Shown: positions 8,157 through 17,295, counted from the stretch's first letter. The stretch is DNA of 42,078 nucleotides from Flavobacteriales bacterium (GCA_947442505.1 CANEVR010000018.1:1-42078), one strand, 5' to 3'. Program-made: numbers and translations. Notes: generated by a model from the sequence alone, not told the origin.

Positions 8157-9404
8157 ATGAAAAAAATCAATTTAATGTTCGTTTTGATCGCTGTATCCAG
8201 TGTGATGATTGCACAAGATACATTGCGTGTTTGTTTTATCGGCAATAGTTATACCGCTGTGAACAATTTGCCATCATTGGTTCAGCAATGTGCCTCTTCC
8301 GCAGGAAAAGCAATTGTTACATCGAGCAATACACCTGGGGGATACACATTTGCTCAGCACGTCAACAATGCAAGCTCTATGGGACTCATTCAGCAAGGCA
8401 ATTGGGACTTTGTTGTATTGCAAGAGCAAAGTCAGACCCCCAGTTTCCCCATAGGACAGGTTGAGACGCAGTGTTTCCCTTATGCTGCGCAATTGAACGA
8501 TAGCATCGAAAAGTATTCCCGTTGTGGGGAGACCGTTTTCTATCAAACTTGGGGAAGACAAAATGGGGATGCTTCCAATTGTCCCAATTGGCCGCCTGTT
8601 TGCACGTATGAGGGAATGGATAGTTTATTGCGTTTGCGTTATCAAATGATGGCAGATGACAATGAAGCATTGGTTTCACCTGTAGGAGCATGCTGGCGAT
8701 ACATTAGAACGAACTATCCCGATTTCAATCTTTACAATGCAGATCAATCTCATCCTGCTCTTTTTGGTAGTTATGTTGGTGCGTTGTGTTTTTATGCAAC
8801 TTTTTTCAATGAATCTCCAGACGCTGTGACATTTACTGCAGGACTTACAGCGGAAGAAGTGGCCATCGCCAAAGAAGCCGTGAATACTGTATTGGTTGGA
8901 GATTGGGAGGAGTGGAACATTGGAGATTTTGCATTTCAAGTCAATACGGTTTTGGATACGGTTGGATTTTCGATTGTGATTGAGTCGGATTGCAATGATT
9001 GTGATTCCATGTATTGGTATGTTGGAGATGGAACGGTGTATGAAGTGCCATCGTTTACTCATACTTATGCCCAACCTGGTTTGTATGGAATTACTATGGT
9101 CGCTTATCAATGCGGGGAATATGATTCTCAATATTGGGAGGCCTACATTGAGAACCCAACCGGAATAAAGGAGGAACAGCAATTGGTTACCATGGATCGC
9201 ATTGCGCATGACAGTGTGCGTATTCAACTTAATGGACAAAAGAAATTGGACTTGGCATTGTTTCAAAGCAATGGACAACTGCTGAAATTGTATAGCATTC
9301 AGGGAGAGAATAATATTATTTCATTGCCCCGATTATCATCCGGATTATACATTTTGAAAAGCACGAATAATGAGCAAGTGGCCACGTTCAAATTCAATTA
9401 TTAA
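8157..9404 (+). CDS. Secreted SGNH-type hydrolase with PKD and T9SS type A sorting domain
   Basis: 415 residues from the ATG at 8157, preceded by a rare clear Shine-Dalgarno (AAAGGAGAG) that decides the start. A signal peptide (MKKINLMFVLIAVSSVMIAQ) is followed by block I of SGNH hydrolases, RVCFIGNSYTAVNNLPSL, with the nucleophile serine in GNSYT. Next come a WDFVVLQEQSQ block and a C-terminal NADQSHPALFGSYVG holding the DxxH dyad. This resembles DUF4886-type esterases. A PKD-like domain follows (about 260-335, WYVGDGTVYEVPSFTHTYAQ), then a type A C-terminal sorting domain (LFQSNGQLLKLYSI to SGLYILKSTN). The predicted route is Sec plus T9SS to the cell surface, acting on acylated glycans or lipids (inference). 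Confidence 0.8.
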   Translation: MKKINLMFVLIAVSSVMIAQDTLRVCFIGNSYTAVNNLPSLVQQCASSAGKAIVTSSNTPGGYTFAQHVNNASSMGLIQQGNWDFVVLQEQSQTPSFPIGQVETQCFPYAAQLNDSIEKYSRCGETVFYQTWGRQNGDASNCPNWPPVCTYEGMDSLLRLRYQMMADDNEALVSPVGACWRYIRTNYPDFNLYNADQSHPALFGSYVGALCFYATFFNESPDAVTFTAGLTAEEVAIAKEAVNTVLVGDWEEWNIGDFAFQVNTVLDTVGFSIVIESDCNDCDSMYWYVGDGTVYEVPSFTHTYAQPGLYGITMVAYQCGEYDSQYWEAYIENPTGIKEEQQLVTMDRIAHDSVRIQLNGQKKLDLALFQSNGQLLKLYSIQGENNIISLPRLSSGLYILKSTNNEQVATFKFNY

Positions 9405-9437
9405 CGATGATGCGTCGATAAATTAACAATAAAAAAA

Positions 9438-9468
9438 TTTAGAAGCATTTAGATACGGCGTAGATTTG
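9438..9468 (+). promoter_or_regulatory. Promoter of the 9474 small RNA
   Basis: TTTA at 9438-9441, an exact 19-base spacer and TAGATTTG at 9461-9468 match the Bacteroidota -33/-7 layout. It points into a stretch that has no ORF but two hairpins. Confidence 0.65.
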
Positions 9469-9473
9469 CGCCG

Positions 9474-9560
9474 ACTGACTCTCCCGAAAGGGGTTTTTCA
9501 TAGGTTTAAGAGTCTTTAGTTAAGGTAAAGCATAACCCGGAAACGTCCGGGTTTTGTTTT
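9474..9560 (+). ncRNA. Probable small structured RNA with own promoter and terminator
   Basis: No ORF fits here, yet a complete transcription unit is visible. A -7 box ends at 9468, placing the start near 9472-9475. A helix pairs GACTCT (9477-9482) with AGAGTC (9509-9514), extended by ACT (9474-9476) with AGT (9518-9520). Inside it sits a small CCC-GAAA-GGG tetraloop hairpin (9483-9493). The 3' end is a perfect terminator hairpin (9534-9553). The product would be about 85-90 nt. It is not a riboswitch for the next gene, because that gene lies on the opposite strand. A 6S-like or lineage-specific sRNA is possible, but I do not recognise the family. Confidence 0.6.
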
Positions 9561-9562
9561 TA
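9534..9562 (+). terminator. Rho-independent terminator
   Basis: AACCCGGA (9534-9541) pairs with TCCGGGTT (9546-9553) across a 4-base loop and is followed by a T-rich tail. It ends the small RNA and probably any readthrough from the SGNH gene. Confidence 0.9.
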
Positions 9563-9624
9563 TATGAATATGACGAAAGAAAAAAGAATGGTTGCCTAAT
9601 TATTTGATTTTTTTTCAAAATGCC

Positions 9625-10707
9625 TTATTTCTGGGCCTTTTTGTAAAGCCACAGCGACACCAAAGAGAACATTAAATTGGGAATCCAGACCGCAAGAATG
9701 ACATGTATTCCCACTTTCATTGCTGCAACGGCGGCAACTTTGCTGATGAATACATAGATAAAACCAATCACCACAGCCAATAGCAGGTGTACACCCGTTC
9801 CCCCTCTTATCTTCCTTGAAGCAATGGTAACAGCGATGAATGTGAGAATGAGAATGGCAAAAGCGTTGGAAGTTCGGGTATGGAATTCCACTTCAAATTC
9901 GGCTACCCTACCCGATCCGCTTAACCTTTGGTCGTCGATGAATTGAAGCAACTCTGGTGAAGTCATGGTGCTCATGATCTCTGCACGTAGCGCAAAATCC
10001 TCAATGGTCATGGGCAGTATGGTGTCCAATTTGTTTTTAAAAACCACAGACTCATTTCCATTTTTATCCCATTCACGAATCAACGGTCGCTCAAGGCTCC
10101 ACTGGTTTGAATTGGGTTGGGTGCTTGCTCCGAGGGCCGTAATCTTCTGTTTTAATTTCCCGTTCTCCCATTGTTCCATAGCGAACTGAGAGCCGCTGCT
10201 TTTTTCAGCGTTGACCCTATAGAAATATGCTATGATGCCGGGTTCAACTTCCCTGTGAAGATTGGTTTCACTTACGGTCAACGCCTTTTTTATATAAGCC
10301 AATTCAAAATCATATCGCGTCCTATTGGCCCATGGAACAATATAGTGGCTGAGCAATAGCGAGAGAAAAACCATCGCTGACGCAGCCATAAGAAAGGGTT
10401 TCAACAACCGGTTGTAAGAAATGCCTCCGCACAATACAGCAATAATTTCACTCTGTTGGGCCATTTTACTGGTAAACCATATGACCGTTAAGAAAATGAT
10501 AAAGGAAGAAAGTAGGTTACCGAAATAAAAGCAAAAATTGACGTAGTAATACAATACAATTTGCCAAAATGTCGCTCTTGACTGAAGGAAGTCATCGATA
10601 TTCTCCGAGACATCAAAGATGACAGCGATGATGACAAACGCCAAAATCATGAACAGAAATGTGCTCATGAATTTTTTGATGACAAATTTGTCTAAAGTAC
10701 TGATCAC
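9625..10707 (-). CDS. LptF/LptG-family (YjgP/YjgQ) LPS export permease
   Basis: 360 residues. LptF and LptG form the inner-membrane permease that, with the LptB ATPase, extracts lipopolysaccharide toward the outer membrane. The layout fits: an N-terminal amphipathic segment (LDKFVIKKFMSTFLFM), TM helices at about 12-30, 55-78 and 100-120, a periplasmic beta-jellyroll (about 130-270) and three C-terminal helices from about 275. The AQQSEIIAVLCGGISYNRLLKP loop is the family's LptB-coupling helix region. Translation starts at GTG (10707), within a GTGA overlap with the tgt stop, so the two are co-translated. F or G cannot be assigned, and Bacteroidota often carry one or two such genes. Confidence 0.9.
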   Translation of the reverse strand: MISTLDKFVIKKFMSTFLFMILAFVIIAVIFDVSENIDDFLQSRATFWQIVLYYYVNFCFYFGNLLSSFIIFLTVIWFTSKMAQQSEIIAVLCGGISYNRLLKPFLMAASAMVFLSLLLSHYIVPWANRTRYDFELAYIKKALTVSETNLHREVEPGIIAYFYRVNAEKSSGSQFAMEQWENGKLKQKITALGASTQPNSNQWSLERPLIREWDKNGNESVVFKNKLDTILPMTIEDFALRAEIMSTMTSPELLQFIDDQRLSGSGRVAEFEVEFHTRTSNAFAILILTFIAVTIASRKIRGGTGVHLLLAVVIGFIYVFISKVAAVAAMKVGIHVILAVWIPNLMFSLVSLWLYKKAQK

Positions 10708-11840
10708 AGGCGCTGCATCAATTGGGGGATCATTTTTTCTTTCCAGTCACGAAACGTACCATCAAGAATTTTTTCGCGGGCCATTTTGACCAAACGCAAA
10801 TAAAAATTCAAATTGTGTACTGTGGCAATTTGTAGCGCCAATATTTCATCAGCAATAAAAAGATGTCTGACGTAAGCTTTGGTATAAAATGAATCGACAT
10901 AGCTTTCACCTGATTCATCCAATAATGAGAAATCTCGATCCCACTTCTTGTTTCGCATATTAAGAATTCCGTTCCAGGTAAACAATTGACCATTGCGAGC
11001 ATTTCTTGTTGGCATAACACAATCAAACATGTCCACACCCAAGGCGATGCTTTCTAAAATATTGGCAGGTGTTCCCACCCCCATGAGGTATCTGGGTTTG
11101 TCATAAGGAAGAATTTCGCAAACTTCCTCTGTCATTCTGTACATATCTTCATGTGGCTCCCCAACGCTTAACCCACCGATGGCATTCCCTTCTGCATTTT
11201 TATTGGCTATGTATTCCGCACTCTCTTTGCGCAAATCAGAAAATGTTGATCCTTGAACAATGGGGAATAAACTCTGGTGATAGCCGTACAAAGGCTTTGT
11301 TTCTTGAATACGGCTAAAGCACCTATCTAGCCATTGATTGGTGATGCGCAAACTATTTTTGGCATAAGCATAATCGCAGGGATAAGGTGGACATTCATCA
11401 AAGGCCATAATGATATCAGCACCTATGATTCTTTGAATATCCATGACGCGCTCAGGCGTGAAAGTATGTCTGGATCCATCGATGTGTGATTGGAAAACCA
11501 CACCTTCTTCCTTGATTTTTCGATTTCCAGACAAACTGTATACCTGATAGCCTCCACTATCCGTTAGAATAGGTCGATCCCAACCATTGAATTTGTGCAA
11601 TCCACCTGCAGCTTGCATAATTTCTAAACCTGGACGCAAATACAAGTGATAGGTATTTCCTAAAATGATTTCTGCTTTGACATCATTCTTCAGATCTTGT
11701 TGTGATATGGCTTTTACTGTACCCGCAGTTCCCACAGGCATAAATATGGGAGTTTCGATAACCCCATGGTCGGTGGTAATCTTCCCCGCGCGCGCTTTAG
11801 ACTGCGCATCTTTTCCTTGTAATTCAAAAGTCAAACCCAT
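10704..11840 (-). CDS. tgt: tRNA-guanine transglycosylase (queuosine pathway), Zn ligands replaced
   Basis: Tgt exchanges guanine 34 of certain tRNAs for the preQ1 base. The 378 residues contain the conserved start (ARAGKITTDHGVIETPIFMPVGT), the ILTDSGGYQVYSLS loop with D94, the substrate region GGLSVGEPHEDM, and the nucleophile aspartate region GVDMFDCVMPTRNARNG (D270/D273). The usual CxCxxC zinc ligands are absent: the corresponding stretch reads LLDESGESYVDSFYTKAYVR with no cysteine, although the later histidine (ATVHNL) remains. This looks like a lineage feature rather than decay, because all else is intact. The -7 box TAGTTTTG ends four bases before the ATG, leaving no leader for a preQ1 riboswitch. 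Downstream lptF/G overlaps. Confidence 0.95.
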   Translation of the reverse strand: MGLTFELQGKDAQSKARAGKITTDHGVIETPIFMPVGTAGTVKAISQQDLKNDVKAEIILGNTYHLYLRPGLEIMQAAGGLHKFNGWDRPILTDSGGYQVYSLSGNRKIKEEGVVFQSHIDGSRHTFTPERVMDIQRIIGADIIMAFDECPPYPCDYAYAKNSLRITNQWLDRCFSRIQETKPLYGYHQSLFPIVQGSTFSDLRKESAEYIANKNAEGNAIGGLSVGEPHEDMYRMTEEVCEILPYDKPRYLMGVGTPANILESIALGVDMFDCVMPTRNARNGQLFTWNGILNMRNKKWDRDFSLLDESGESYVDSFYTKAYVRHLFIADEILALQIATVHNLNFYLRLVKMAREKILDGTFRDWKEKMIPQLMQRL

Positions 11841-11844
11841 GTTA

Positions 11845-11898
11845 CAAAACTAATCAAAACTAGTGGGATGAAAAGCGATGATTGATGGATTACCTTTG
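11845..11898. promoter_or_regulatory. Divergent leaderless-type promoters of tgt and era
   Basis: The minus-strand TAGTTTTG (11852-11845) ends four bases from the tgt ATG. The plus-strand TACCTTTG (11891-11898) ends four bases from the era ATG at 11903. In this phylum transcription starts a few bases after the box, so both mRNAs should begin at or next to the start codon. Confidence 0.6.
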
Positions 11899-11902
11899 CA
11901 TC

Positions 11903-12793
11903 ATGACTGAGATTAAACATAGAGCGGGATTTGTCAATATTATTGGATTACCCAATGCGGGAAAATCTACTTTGATGAATGCCTTGTTGGGACAGAAATT
12001 GAGCATCGTTACAGCAAAAGCTCAGACTACACGTCACCGGATAATGGGTATTTTAAATGGTGATGATTACCAGATTGTTTATAGTGATACGCCAGGTGTA
12101 TTGGACCCAAAATACAAATTGCATGAAGGCATGATGAAGGCTGTAGGTTCTGCGCTTTCCGATGCTGATTTAATTTTGATGGTCATTGATGCCCATGATA
12201 AAACCCCATTTCATGCGGATACCTTGAATAAAATAAAGAAAATGGAAGTTCCCATTTTTGTTGTTTTAAATAAGTTGGATTTGATTGGCAATGAAATGGC
12301 GGATGCATTGTTTCAGTTTTGGTCGAAAGAACTGCCCAATGCCATGATTTATCCTGTTAGCGCATTGACCCATCTGTATACAAAAGAGCTGCTTACAAAA
12401 ATCGTTGCTACACTGCCGCCTGGGCCACCCTACTTTCCAAAAGATGAATTGTCAGATAGGACATTGCGATTCTTTTGCAGCGAAATAATTCGCGAAAAGA
12501 TTTTAAAATACTACAATAAGGAGATCCCATACTCTTGTGAGGTTCAAATTGAATCATTCAAGGAGGAAGAAAATGTCACCAAAATCAGAGCAATTATTTT
12601 AACAGAAAGAGAATCCCAGAAGGCCATTATTATAGGTCATCAGGGCAGTGCTATTAAAAGGATGGCCACATCTGCAAGAAAGGAAATGGAGGCATTTTTG
12701 GGTCGTAAAGTTTTCATGGAGACCTTTATCAAGGTTGACCCTGATTGGCGTAACAATGTCAATCGATTAAAGACGATGGGCTATTGGGATTAG
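11903..12793 (+). CDS. era: GTPase Era (30S ribosome assembly)
   Basis: Era is a KH-domain GTPase that binds the 3' end of 16S rRNA during small-subunit assembly. The 296 residues show G1 GLPNAGKST at 15-23, the switch-I TTRHRIMGI region, G3 DTPGV, G4 NKLD and G5 VSAL. The C-terminal KH domain follows, with the typical REKILKYYNKEIPYSCEVQI and IIIGHQGSAIKRMATSARKE. The ATG at 11903 is chosen over the one at 11882, because MTEIKHRAGFV matches the family and because the -7 box lies between the two. ispE follows after three bases, so the two form one operon. Confidence 0.96.
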   Translation: MTEIKHRAGFVNIIGLPNAGKSTLMNALLGQKLSIVTAKAQTTRHRIMGILNGDDYQIVYSDTPGVLDPKYKLHEGMMKAVGSALSDADLILMVIDAHDKTPFHADTLNKIKKMEVPIFVVLNKLDLIGNEMADALFQFWSKELPNAMIYPVSALTHLYTKELLTKIVATLPPGPPYFPKDELSDRTLRFFCSEIIREKILKYYNKEIPYSCEVQIESFKEEENVTKIRAIILTERESQKAIIIGHQGSAIKRMATSARKEMEAFLGRKVFMETFIKVDPDWRNNVNRLKTMGYWD

Positions 12794-12796
12794 GTT

Positions 12797-13549
12797 ATGA
12801 TAGGATTTCCGAATTGCAAGATCAATTTGGGTTTGTATGTAACCCACAAAAGAACCGATGGTTATCATCACTTGGAATCTATTTTCTTGCCGGTTTCATT
12901 TACCGATGCATTGGAAATTATTCCCAATGGCACCAATGAATGCCGAATCATCACCTACAATAGTTCCGTTTCAATACCCTTGCAAGATCATTCCTGTTTC
13001 CAAGCATGGGCCTTGTTGCACCGCGAATTTGGAATAGAAGGTGTGGACATTTATTTGATCAAACACATCCCCAGCGGAGCAGGTTTGGGTGGCGGATCAT
13101 CAGATGCAGCATATACTTTACAAATGTTGAATGAACTCTTTTTATTGGGTTTGACACAGACACAACTGGTAAACTACTGTGCAGAATTGGGAAGTGATCA
13201 AGCCTTTTTTATTTACAACCAACCCTGCTACTTGAGTGGAAGCGGTCCTGAAATAAGTCCCATTTCATTTCATCAGGATTTTAGAATAGAACTCTCTTTT
13301 CCTTCTGTTCACATTTCCACCAAAGAAGCCTATTCGCGATTGGTCCCTCGGGCCATGGATTTTGATTTGCAGCAACTGCAGCAATTCCCCAAAGAGGAAT
13401 GGAAAAATTTTCTCAAGAATGATTTTCAAACAGGAGCCGTCATTCAATATCCAGTCATTCAAAACCACATTGATCGGTTTTACGATCAAGGTGCATTTTA
13501 TGCTGCCATGAGTGGAAGTGGAAGTGCTGTTTTCGGACTATTTGACTAG
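12797..13549 (+). CDS. ispE: 4-diphosphocytidyl-2-C-methyl-D-erythritol kinase
   Basis: IspE phosphorylates CDP-methylerythritol in the MEP route to isoprenoid precursors. The 250 residues begin MIGFPNCKINLGLYVTHKR, with the substrate motif KINLGL and DGYHHLESIFLPV. The GHMP ATP loop PSGAGLGGGSSDAAYTL lies at about 91-107, and the second GHMP motif is GSGSAVFGLF at the C-terminus. It is slightly shorter than many IspE proteins (about 265-290 residues), but all core motifs are intact. Co-transcribed with era. Its TAG stop shares the four bases CTAG with the stop of the convergent adhesin gene. Confidence 0.95.
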   Translation: MIGFPNCKINLGLYVTHKRTDGYHHLESIFLPVSFTDALEIIPNGTNECRIITYNSSVSIPLQDHSCFQAWALLHREFGIEGVDIYLIKHIPSGAGLGGGSSDAAYTLQMLNELFLLGLTQTQLVNYCAELGSDQAFFIYNQPCYLSGSGPEISPISFHQDFRIELSFPSVHISTKEAYSRLVPRAMDFDLQQLQQFPKEEWKNFLKNDFQTGAVIQYPVIQNHIDRFYDQGAFYAAMSGSGSAVFGLFD

Positions 13550-16500
13550 CGCATCAACATCAGCCATTCATTGAAATCATAGGACGTTCCATCATACATT
13601 TTGATGTTACCAATGAATAAATATTGACCTTCTGTTGCAGGATTTCCATTGATTTTACCATCCCACCCTTTGTTCACACTATTCCATTCATAGACTAAGT
13701 TGCCCCATCTATTGAAGATTTTTCCGGAGAATTTCTCCACTGTAAATTCACCACAATCATAGTAAAAACCACCATTGAAATTCTCGCAGCTGACGCGATA
13801 AACATCGTTTTCACCATCTCCATTGGGAGAGAATACGTTGAATGAAGCCAATTCTGCAAAGTCATAAACGAATACAACAAAGGTTTCAATATCAGTACAG
13901 CCACCAGGACCTGTCACGTTCATAGCAACATTGAAATAACCCAATGAATCAAATAGATGTTGTGTTGGCAAACCTGCTGGAATTTCGGTCACATCACCGT
14001 CTCCCCAAATGTATTCCACTTGGCTGTTGTAGGCGCTCAAATCAAAAATAGTCAGATCCAAAGGAATATATCCTTCTACCGTGTCATTGACCATAATGAG
14101 TGAATCAATGGCAAAGTTGGCCACGGGAGTTTCAATGGTTCCAACAGTACTGTTGAAGGTTTCAATACAGCCATTATTATCGGTAACCGTTACGTAATAA
14201 GTTCCATTGTTCAAATTGGTTTGTACGCTGGAAGTGCTGACTTGATTGAGCCATGAATATTGATAATCAGGAGTACCTCCAGAGATGGCCACAGAAAGTG
14301 CTCCAGAAGCTAAGCTGTCTCCACATACATCATCCGTAACAGTGAAGATGGCTTGAATGGCTGCGGGCTGAAGAAGATTAAAATTTTGTGTTTGTGCACA
14401 ACCGTTGGCATCGGTGACGGTTACAGATTGCTGACCAGCAGACAAATTATTGACAGAGGAACCAGTTAAATTAGATTGAGACCAAACGAAGGTGTAATCC
14501 GGTGTTCCACCTGTTACTGTTGCAATCCCCTCACCATCATTTCCTCCATTGCAAGACGGTTGCACAGTATTAACATTGACCACGTAAGGTTGAGGTTCTG
14601 ACATAATCGCATTGTCTGATGCAGTGCATCCATTGGCATCTGTAACTGTAACAGAAAAGTTTCCAGCGGTCAATGCATCAGCAAAACTACCTGATTCAAA
14701 ATTGGACCAAAGGATATTATAGTTCAAAGTGCCACCCGTTGTAACAGCAGTGGCTTGGCCATTGCTTCCTCCGTTACAAATCACGGGAACAATATTTTGA
14801 ATGTCAATACTCAAAGGTTGTGGTTGAGTGATGTCAAAATTGAAACTGACTGCACAGCCATTGGCATCAGTAATTGTTACTTCATAATTTCCAGCAATCA
14901 AATTGGAAGCTGTATTGCCGTTGGAAATATTGTTTTCCCAATCAAAGTTGTAATCTGGAGCACCGCCTGTTGGGTTCAGCACAATTTCACCATCATTGGC
15001 ATTGGCACAAGAAACATTTTGAACCTCGGCCGTTGTATTGATGACGTTGCCTGCGGAAACAACTGTTGCGGATTGGGTTTCAGCACAACCATTGGCATCA
15101 GTTACAGTTAGGTCGTAAGTACCAGAAGGAATATTATTTAAGATGGAATCTGAATCAGCAGGAAATCCATTCCAATTGTAATCAATGGGATAAATAGGAT
15201 TGTCTATGATGGCCTCAATGCTGCCAAGGCCGGCGCCAGAGCATCCAATGTTGGTGACATTGAGGTTAAGACCCATGGGCAAGGGTTCAAATATTTGTAT
15301 CGTATCTGGATTGGCGCAAGTCTGACCTTGTGTGTTGATGTATGATGCTGTAATCACATAAATATCAGCTTCGAGATTATTGACATTGGCCGAATTTGAA
15401 AAGGATGGTCCTCCAATGGTGTTCCATGTATAAGTAAAATTGACATTGTTTGGACCACCAGTGGCTTGCACTTGGATTGCACCTTGCGCGCCACCGTTGC
15501 AAGGATTGTCATCGGTGTTCAAAACATTGATGACAATAGGATTGGGTTGATTGATGACCACGGGAATGGAATCATAACATCCTGCAGCATCGGTAACCGT
15601 CAACTGATAAGTTCCGGCGGCAAGATTGGATACCGATTGCGTGATTTGTGAAGTTCCAGACCATTCATAGGTGACATCCCCTACTTGACCATTGACAATG
15701 GCCAAAGCTTGACCATTGGACAATCCTGGACAAGTTACCGCTTGAACAGCAGCTGTGATGTTCAAGTTGTTTTCTTGCGGAACATTAAAAGTACCAGTGA
15801 TGTCACAATCAGCGCCCACATCTGTAATGGTAACTGTGTAAAGTCCTTCGGTTAATCCCGAAGCTGTTGATTCATTGAGTCCAGGAATCTGATCCCAAAC
15901 ATAATTATACGGCCCAACACCATTGTTGAGGAAAACTGAAATTTCACCACTGCCCACACCACAACCTGTTGATTGAATAGAGGCCATGGTTTGTGGCATA
16001 TTGATAGAAACACCTGTTAGTTGAACATGGATAGTATCTGAAAAAGTTGAACCACCACACACCGTTACGGTTGCGATATAATTGTCACTTCCAATGGTGT
16101 TGATGTTGATATCGTTTCCGGTACCTACTTGCACACCAGCACTGTTGGTCCATACTATGGGTGGTGAACCTGAAGGAGTATATTCCCAAGATTCATTGTT
16201 TGCCGTCCATGATGTATTGTTTCTCCCTGGAACAGCGACACCTACTGTACCCGCCAAATTTTGGATACCCAAAACGGAAAAGTTTGGACTACCTCCCGGC
16301 CAAGTATTGCAAGCAGGCTTTGTCCAAATATGGGTTTGAATCAAATTAGATGTCTCATTGATCACGATTTGAAACTTGCCTTTTGAAGAAGTGCAAGAGA
16401 ACATGGGGATTTGATCAAAGGTAACCACCAATTTTCTGAAAGGAGCTGTTCCGATTGTTTGGTATTTGATGTACGGACCTTGACCACCTGTTCCTGGATG

Positions 16501-16911
16501 CCAATCCTGCCATGGACCCATGATGCAGTTTTTGGGAACTCCTGTTGTTGAACTGGGAATGGATGCAGCAACATAGTTGGTAGGTTGTCCTGCAGTAAAT
16601 GAAACCCAACCATTTGAACCAATATAAAAATTGGTATAAGAGTTATTGAAATAACAAAAAGTAAAACCAATTGGAAGTGAACCAGAAACAGCATCATCAC
16701 CAAGTGTCACACCAGTCCCCCCTATCACTTCAGGGGTAAAGGCTGGCATAGCTGCAACAGCGTAATTATTTGAAGAAATTACACCATTGACAGTGGCACT
16801 GAGCATCACTGGACCTGAACATTGTGAAATATCATCACCCGCATCCACCACTTGTCCCCAACTCATCAATGCAGATAAGAGAGAGAGTCCAATCAGAATA
16901 AACTTTTTCAT
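13546..16911 (-). CDS. Large secreted adhesin-like protein with eight SprB repeats and T9SS type B domain
   Basis: 1121 residues. A signal peptide (MKKFILIGLSLLSALMSWGQ) leads into DAGDDISQCSGP and a lectin-like/GEVED-like beta domain (about 40-230). Eight SprB repeats follow (about 310-930). Each starts with a C..G..G motif (CNGGSNGQATAV, CNGGNDGEGIATV and the like) and ends in VTDANGC. A PKD domain lies at about 950-1005, and the gliding/type B C-terminal domain (FNVFSPNGDGENDVY to FNRWGNLVYEW) closes the protein. The family includes SprB of gliding flavobacteria, a mobile surface adhesin. This one is far smaller, so adhesion or surface structure is likely, but gliding is not shown. ATG at 16911 is preferred over an upstream GTG six bases away. 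Confidence 0.9.
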   Translation of the reverse strand: MKKFILIGLSLLSALMSWGQVVDAGDDISQCSGPVMLSATVNGVISSNNYAVAAMPAFTPEVIGGTGVTLGDDAVSGSLPIGFTFCYFNNSYTNFYIGSNGWVSFTAGQPTNYVAASIPSSTTGVPKNCIMGPWQDWHPGTGGQGPYIKYQTIGTAPFRKLVVTFDQIPMFSCTSSKGKFQIVINETSNLIQTHIWTKPACNTWPGGSPNFSVLGIQNLAGTVGVAVPGRNNTSWTANNESWEYTPSGSPPIVWTNSAGVQVGTGNDININTIGSDNYIATVTVCGGSTFSDTIHVQLTGVSINMPQTMASIQSTGCGVGSGEISVFLNNGVGPYNYVWDQIPGLNESTASGLTEGLYTVTITDVGADCDITGTFNVPQENNLNITAAVQAVTCPGLSNGQALAIVNGQVGDVTYEWSGTSQITQSVSNLAAGTYQLTVTDAAGCYDSIPVVINQPNPIVINVLNTDDNPCNGGAQGAIQVQATGGPNNVNFTYTWNTIGGPSFSNSANVNNLEADIYVITASYINTQGQTCANPDTIQIFEPLPMGLNLNVTNIGCSGAGLGSIEAIIDNPIYPIDYNWNGFPADSDSILNNIPSGTYDLTVTDANGCAETQSATVVSAGNVINTTAEVQNVSCANANDGEIVLNPTGGAPDYNFDWENNISNGNTASNLIAGNYEVTITDANGCAVSFNFDITQPQPLSIDIQNIVPVICNGGSNGQATAVTTGGTLNYNILWSNFESGSFADALTAGNFSVTVTDANGCTASDNAIMSEPQPYVVNVNTVQPSCNGGNDGEGIATVTGGTPDYTFVWSQSNLTGSSVNNLSAGQQSVTVTDANGCAQTQNFNLLQPAAIQAIFTVTDDVCGDSLASGALSVAISGGTPDYQYSWLNQVSTSSVQTNLNNGTYYVTVTDNNGCIETFNSTVGTIETPVANFAIDSLIMVNDTVEGYIPLDLTIFDLSAYNSQVEYIWGDGDVTEIPAGLPTQHLFDSLGYFNVAMNVTGPGGCTDIETFVVFVYDFAELASFNVFSPNGDGENDVYRVSCENFNGGFYYDCGEFTVEKFSGKIFNRWGNLVYEWNSVNKGWDGKINGNPATEGQYLFIGNIKMYDGTSYDFNEWLMLMR
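14120..16010 (-). repeat. Eight degenerate SprB repeats inside the adhesin gene
   Basis: The repeats recur every 80-90 residues. They share codons for TDANGC and CNGG, so the same short DNA blocks (such as the complement of ACNGATGCCAATGG) reappear. They are diverged, so recent tandem duplication is not apparent. Confidence 0.8.
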
Positions 16912-16917
16912 TTTCAC

Positions 16918-17295
16918 TTATTTGAAGATGCTTTCTGCCTTCTCCGTACTGATTTTTTTTCCTTCGAAATAGAACGCATTGATGCCAATAGCGATGAGTG
17001 ATTTCATGGCATATTGACCGGAATTGTCCTCCTTGATGGTCATTACAATGTTGTACAACTGCTCATTTTTAGCATCATTCTCAATCTCTAATTTCAAATT
17101 ATCTCGGTAAGCGTTTGCGTTGTTCATGATGGTGTGCAGGTTACTCTTCTCACCGCAATAAGTCATTTGAATTTGTGCACCATTGGTGAATTTCTGAAAA
17201 GGTTGAGCACCCGAAAGTGAAAATTCGCCATTGCATTGAGCACTTGATATCAGGGCTGTTGCAGAAATAATCAAACTGAATATTATTTTTTTCAT
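16918..17295 (-). CDS. Small secreted protein of unknown function
   Basis: 125 residues from the ATG at 17295, with a signal peptide (MKKIIFSLIISATALISSAQ). A much longer ORF in this frame reads through the divergent promoter into the next gene and is rejected. The mature part (about 105 residues) has two cysteines (C21 and C47) that could form a disulfide, a helix-rich centre (LHTIMNNANAYRDNLKLEIE) and a charged tail. I recognise no family. It lies immediately upstream of the adhesin gene, the stop being a few bases from the adhesin start, so the two are probably co-transcribed. A -7-like box TATTATTG (minus, 17319-17312) sits 16 bases before the ATG. Confidence 0.7.
   Translation of the reverse strand: MKKIIFSLIISATALISSAQCNGEFSLSGAQPFQKFTNGAQIQMTYCGEKSNLHTIMNNANAYRDNLKLEIENDAKNEQLYNIVMTIKEDNSGQYAMKSLIAIGINAFYFEGKKISTEKAESIFK

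Noticed and set aside
11841-11902. preQ1 riboswitch in front of tgt
   Set aside because: The -7 box lies four bases from the tgt start, leaving no leader for an aptamer.
14120-16010. Repeated short DNA blocks like a CRISPR or tandem array
   Set aside because: They are the TDANGC and CNGG codons of diverged SprB repeats inside a coding frame, with irregular spacing and no palindromic repeat.
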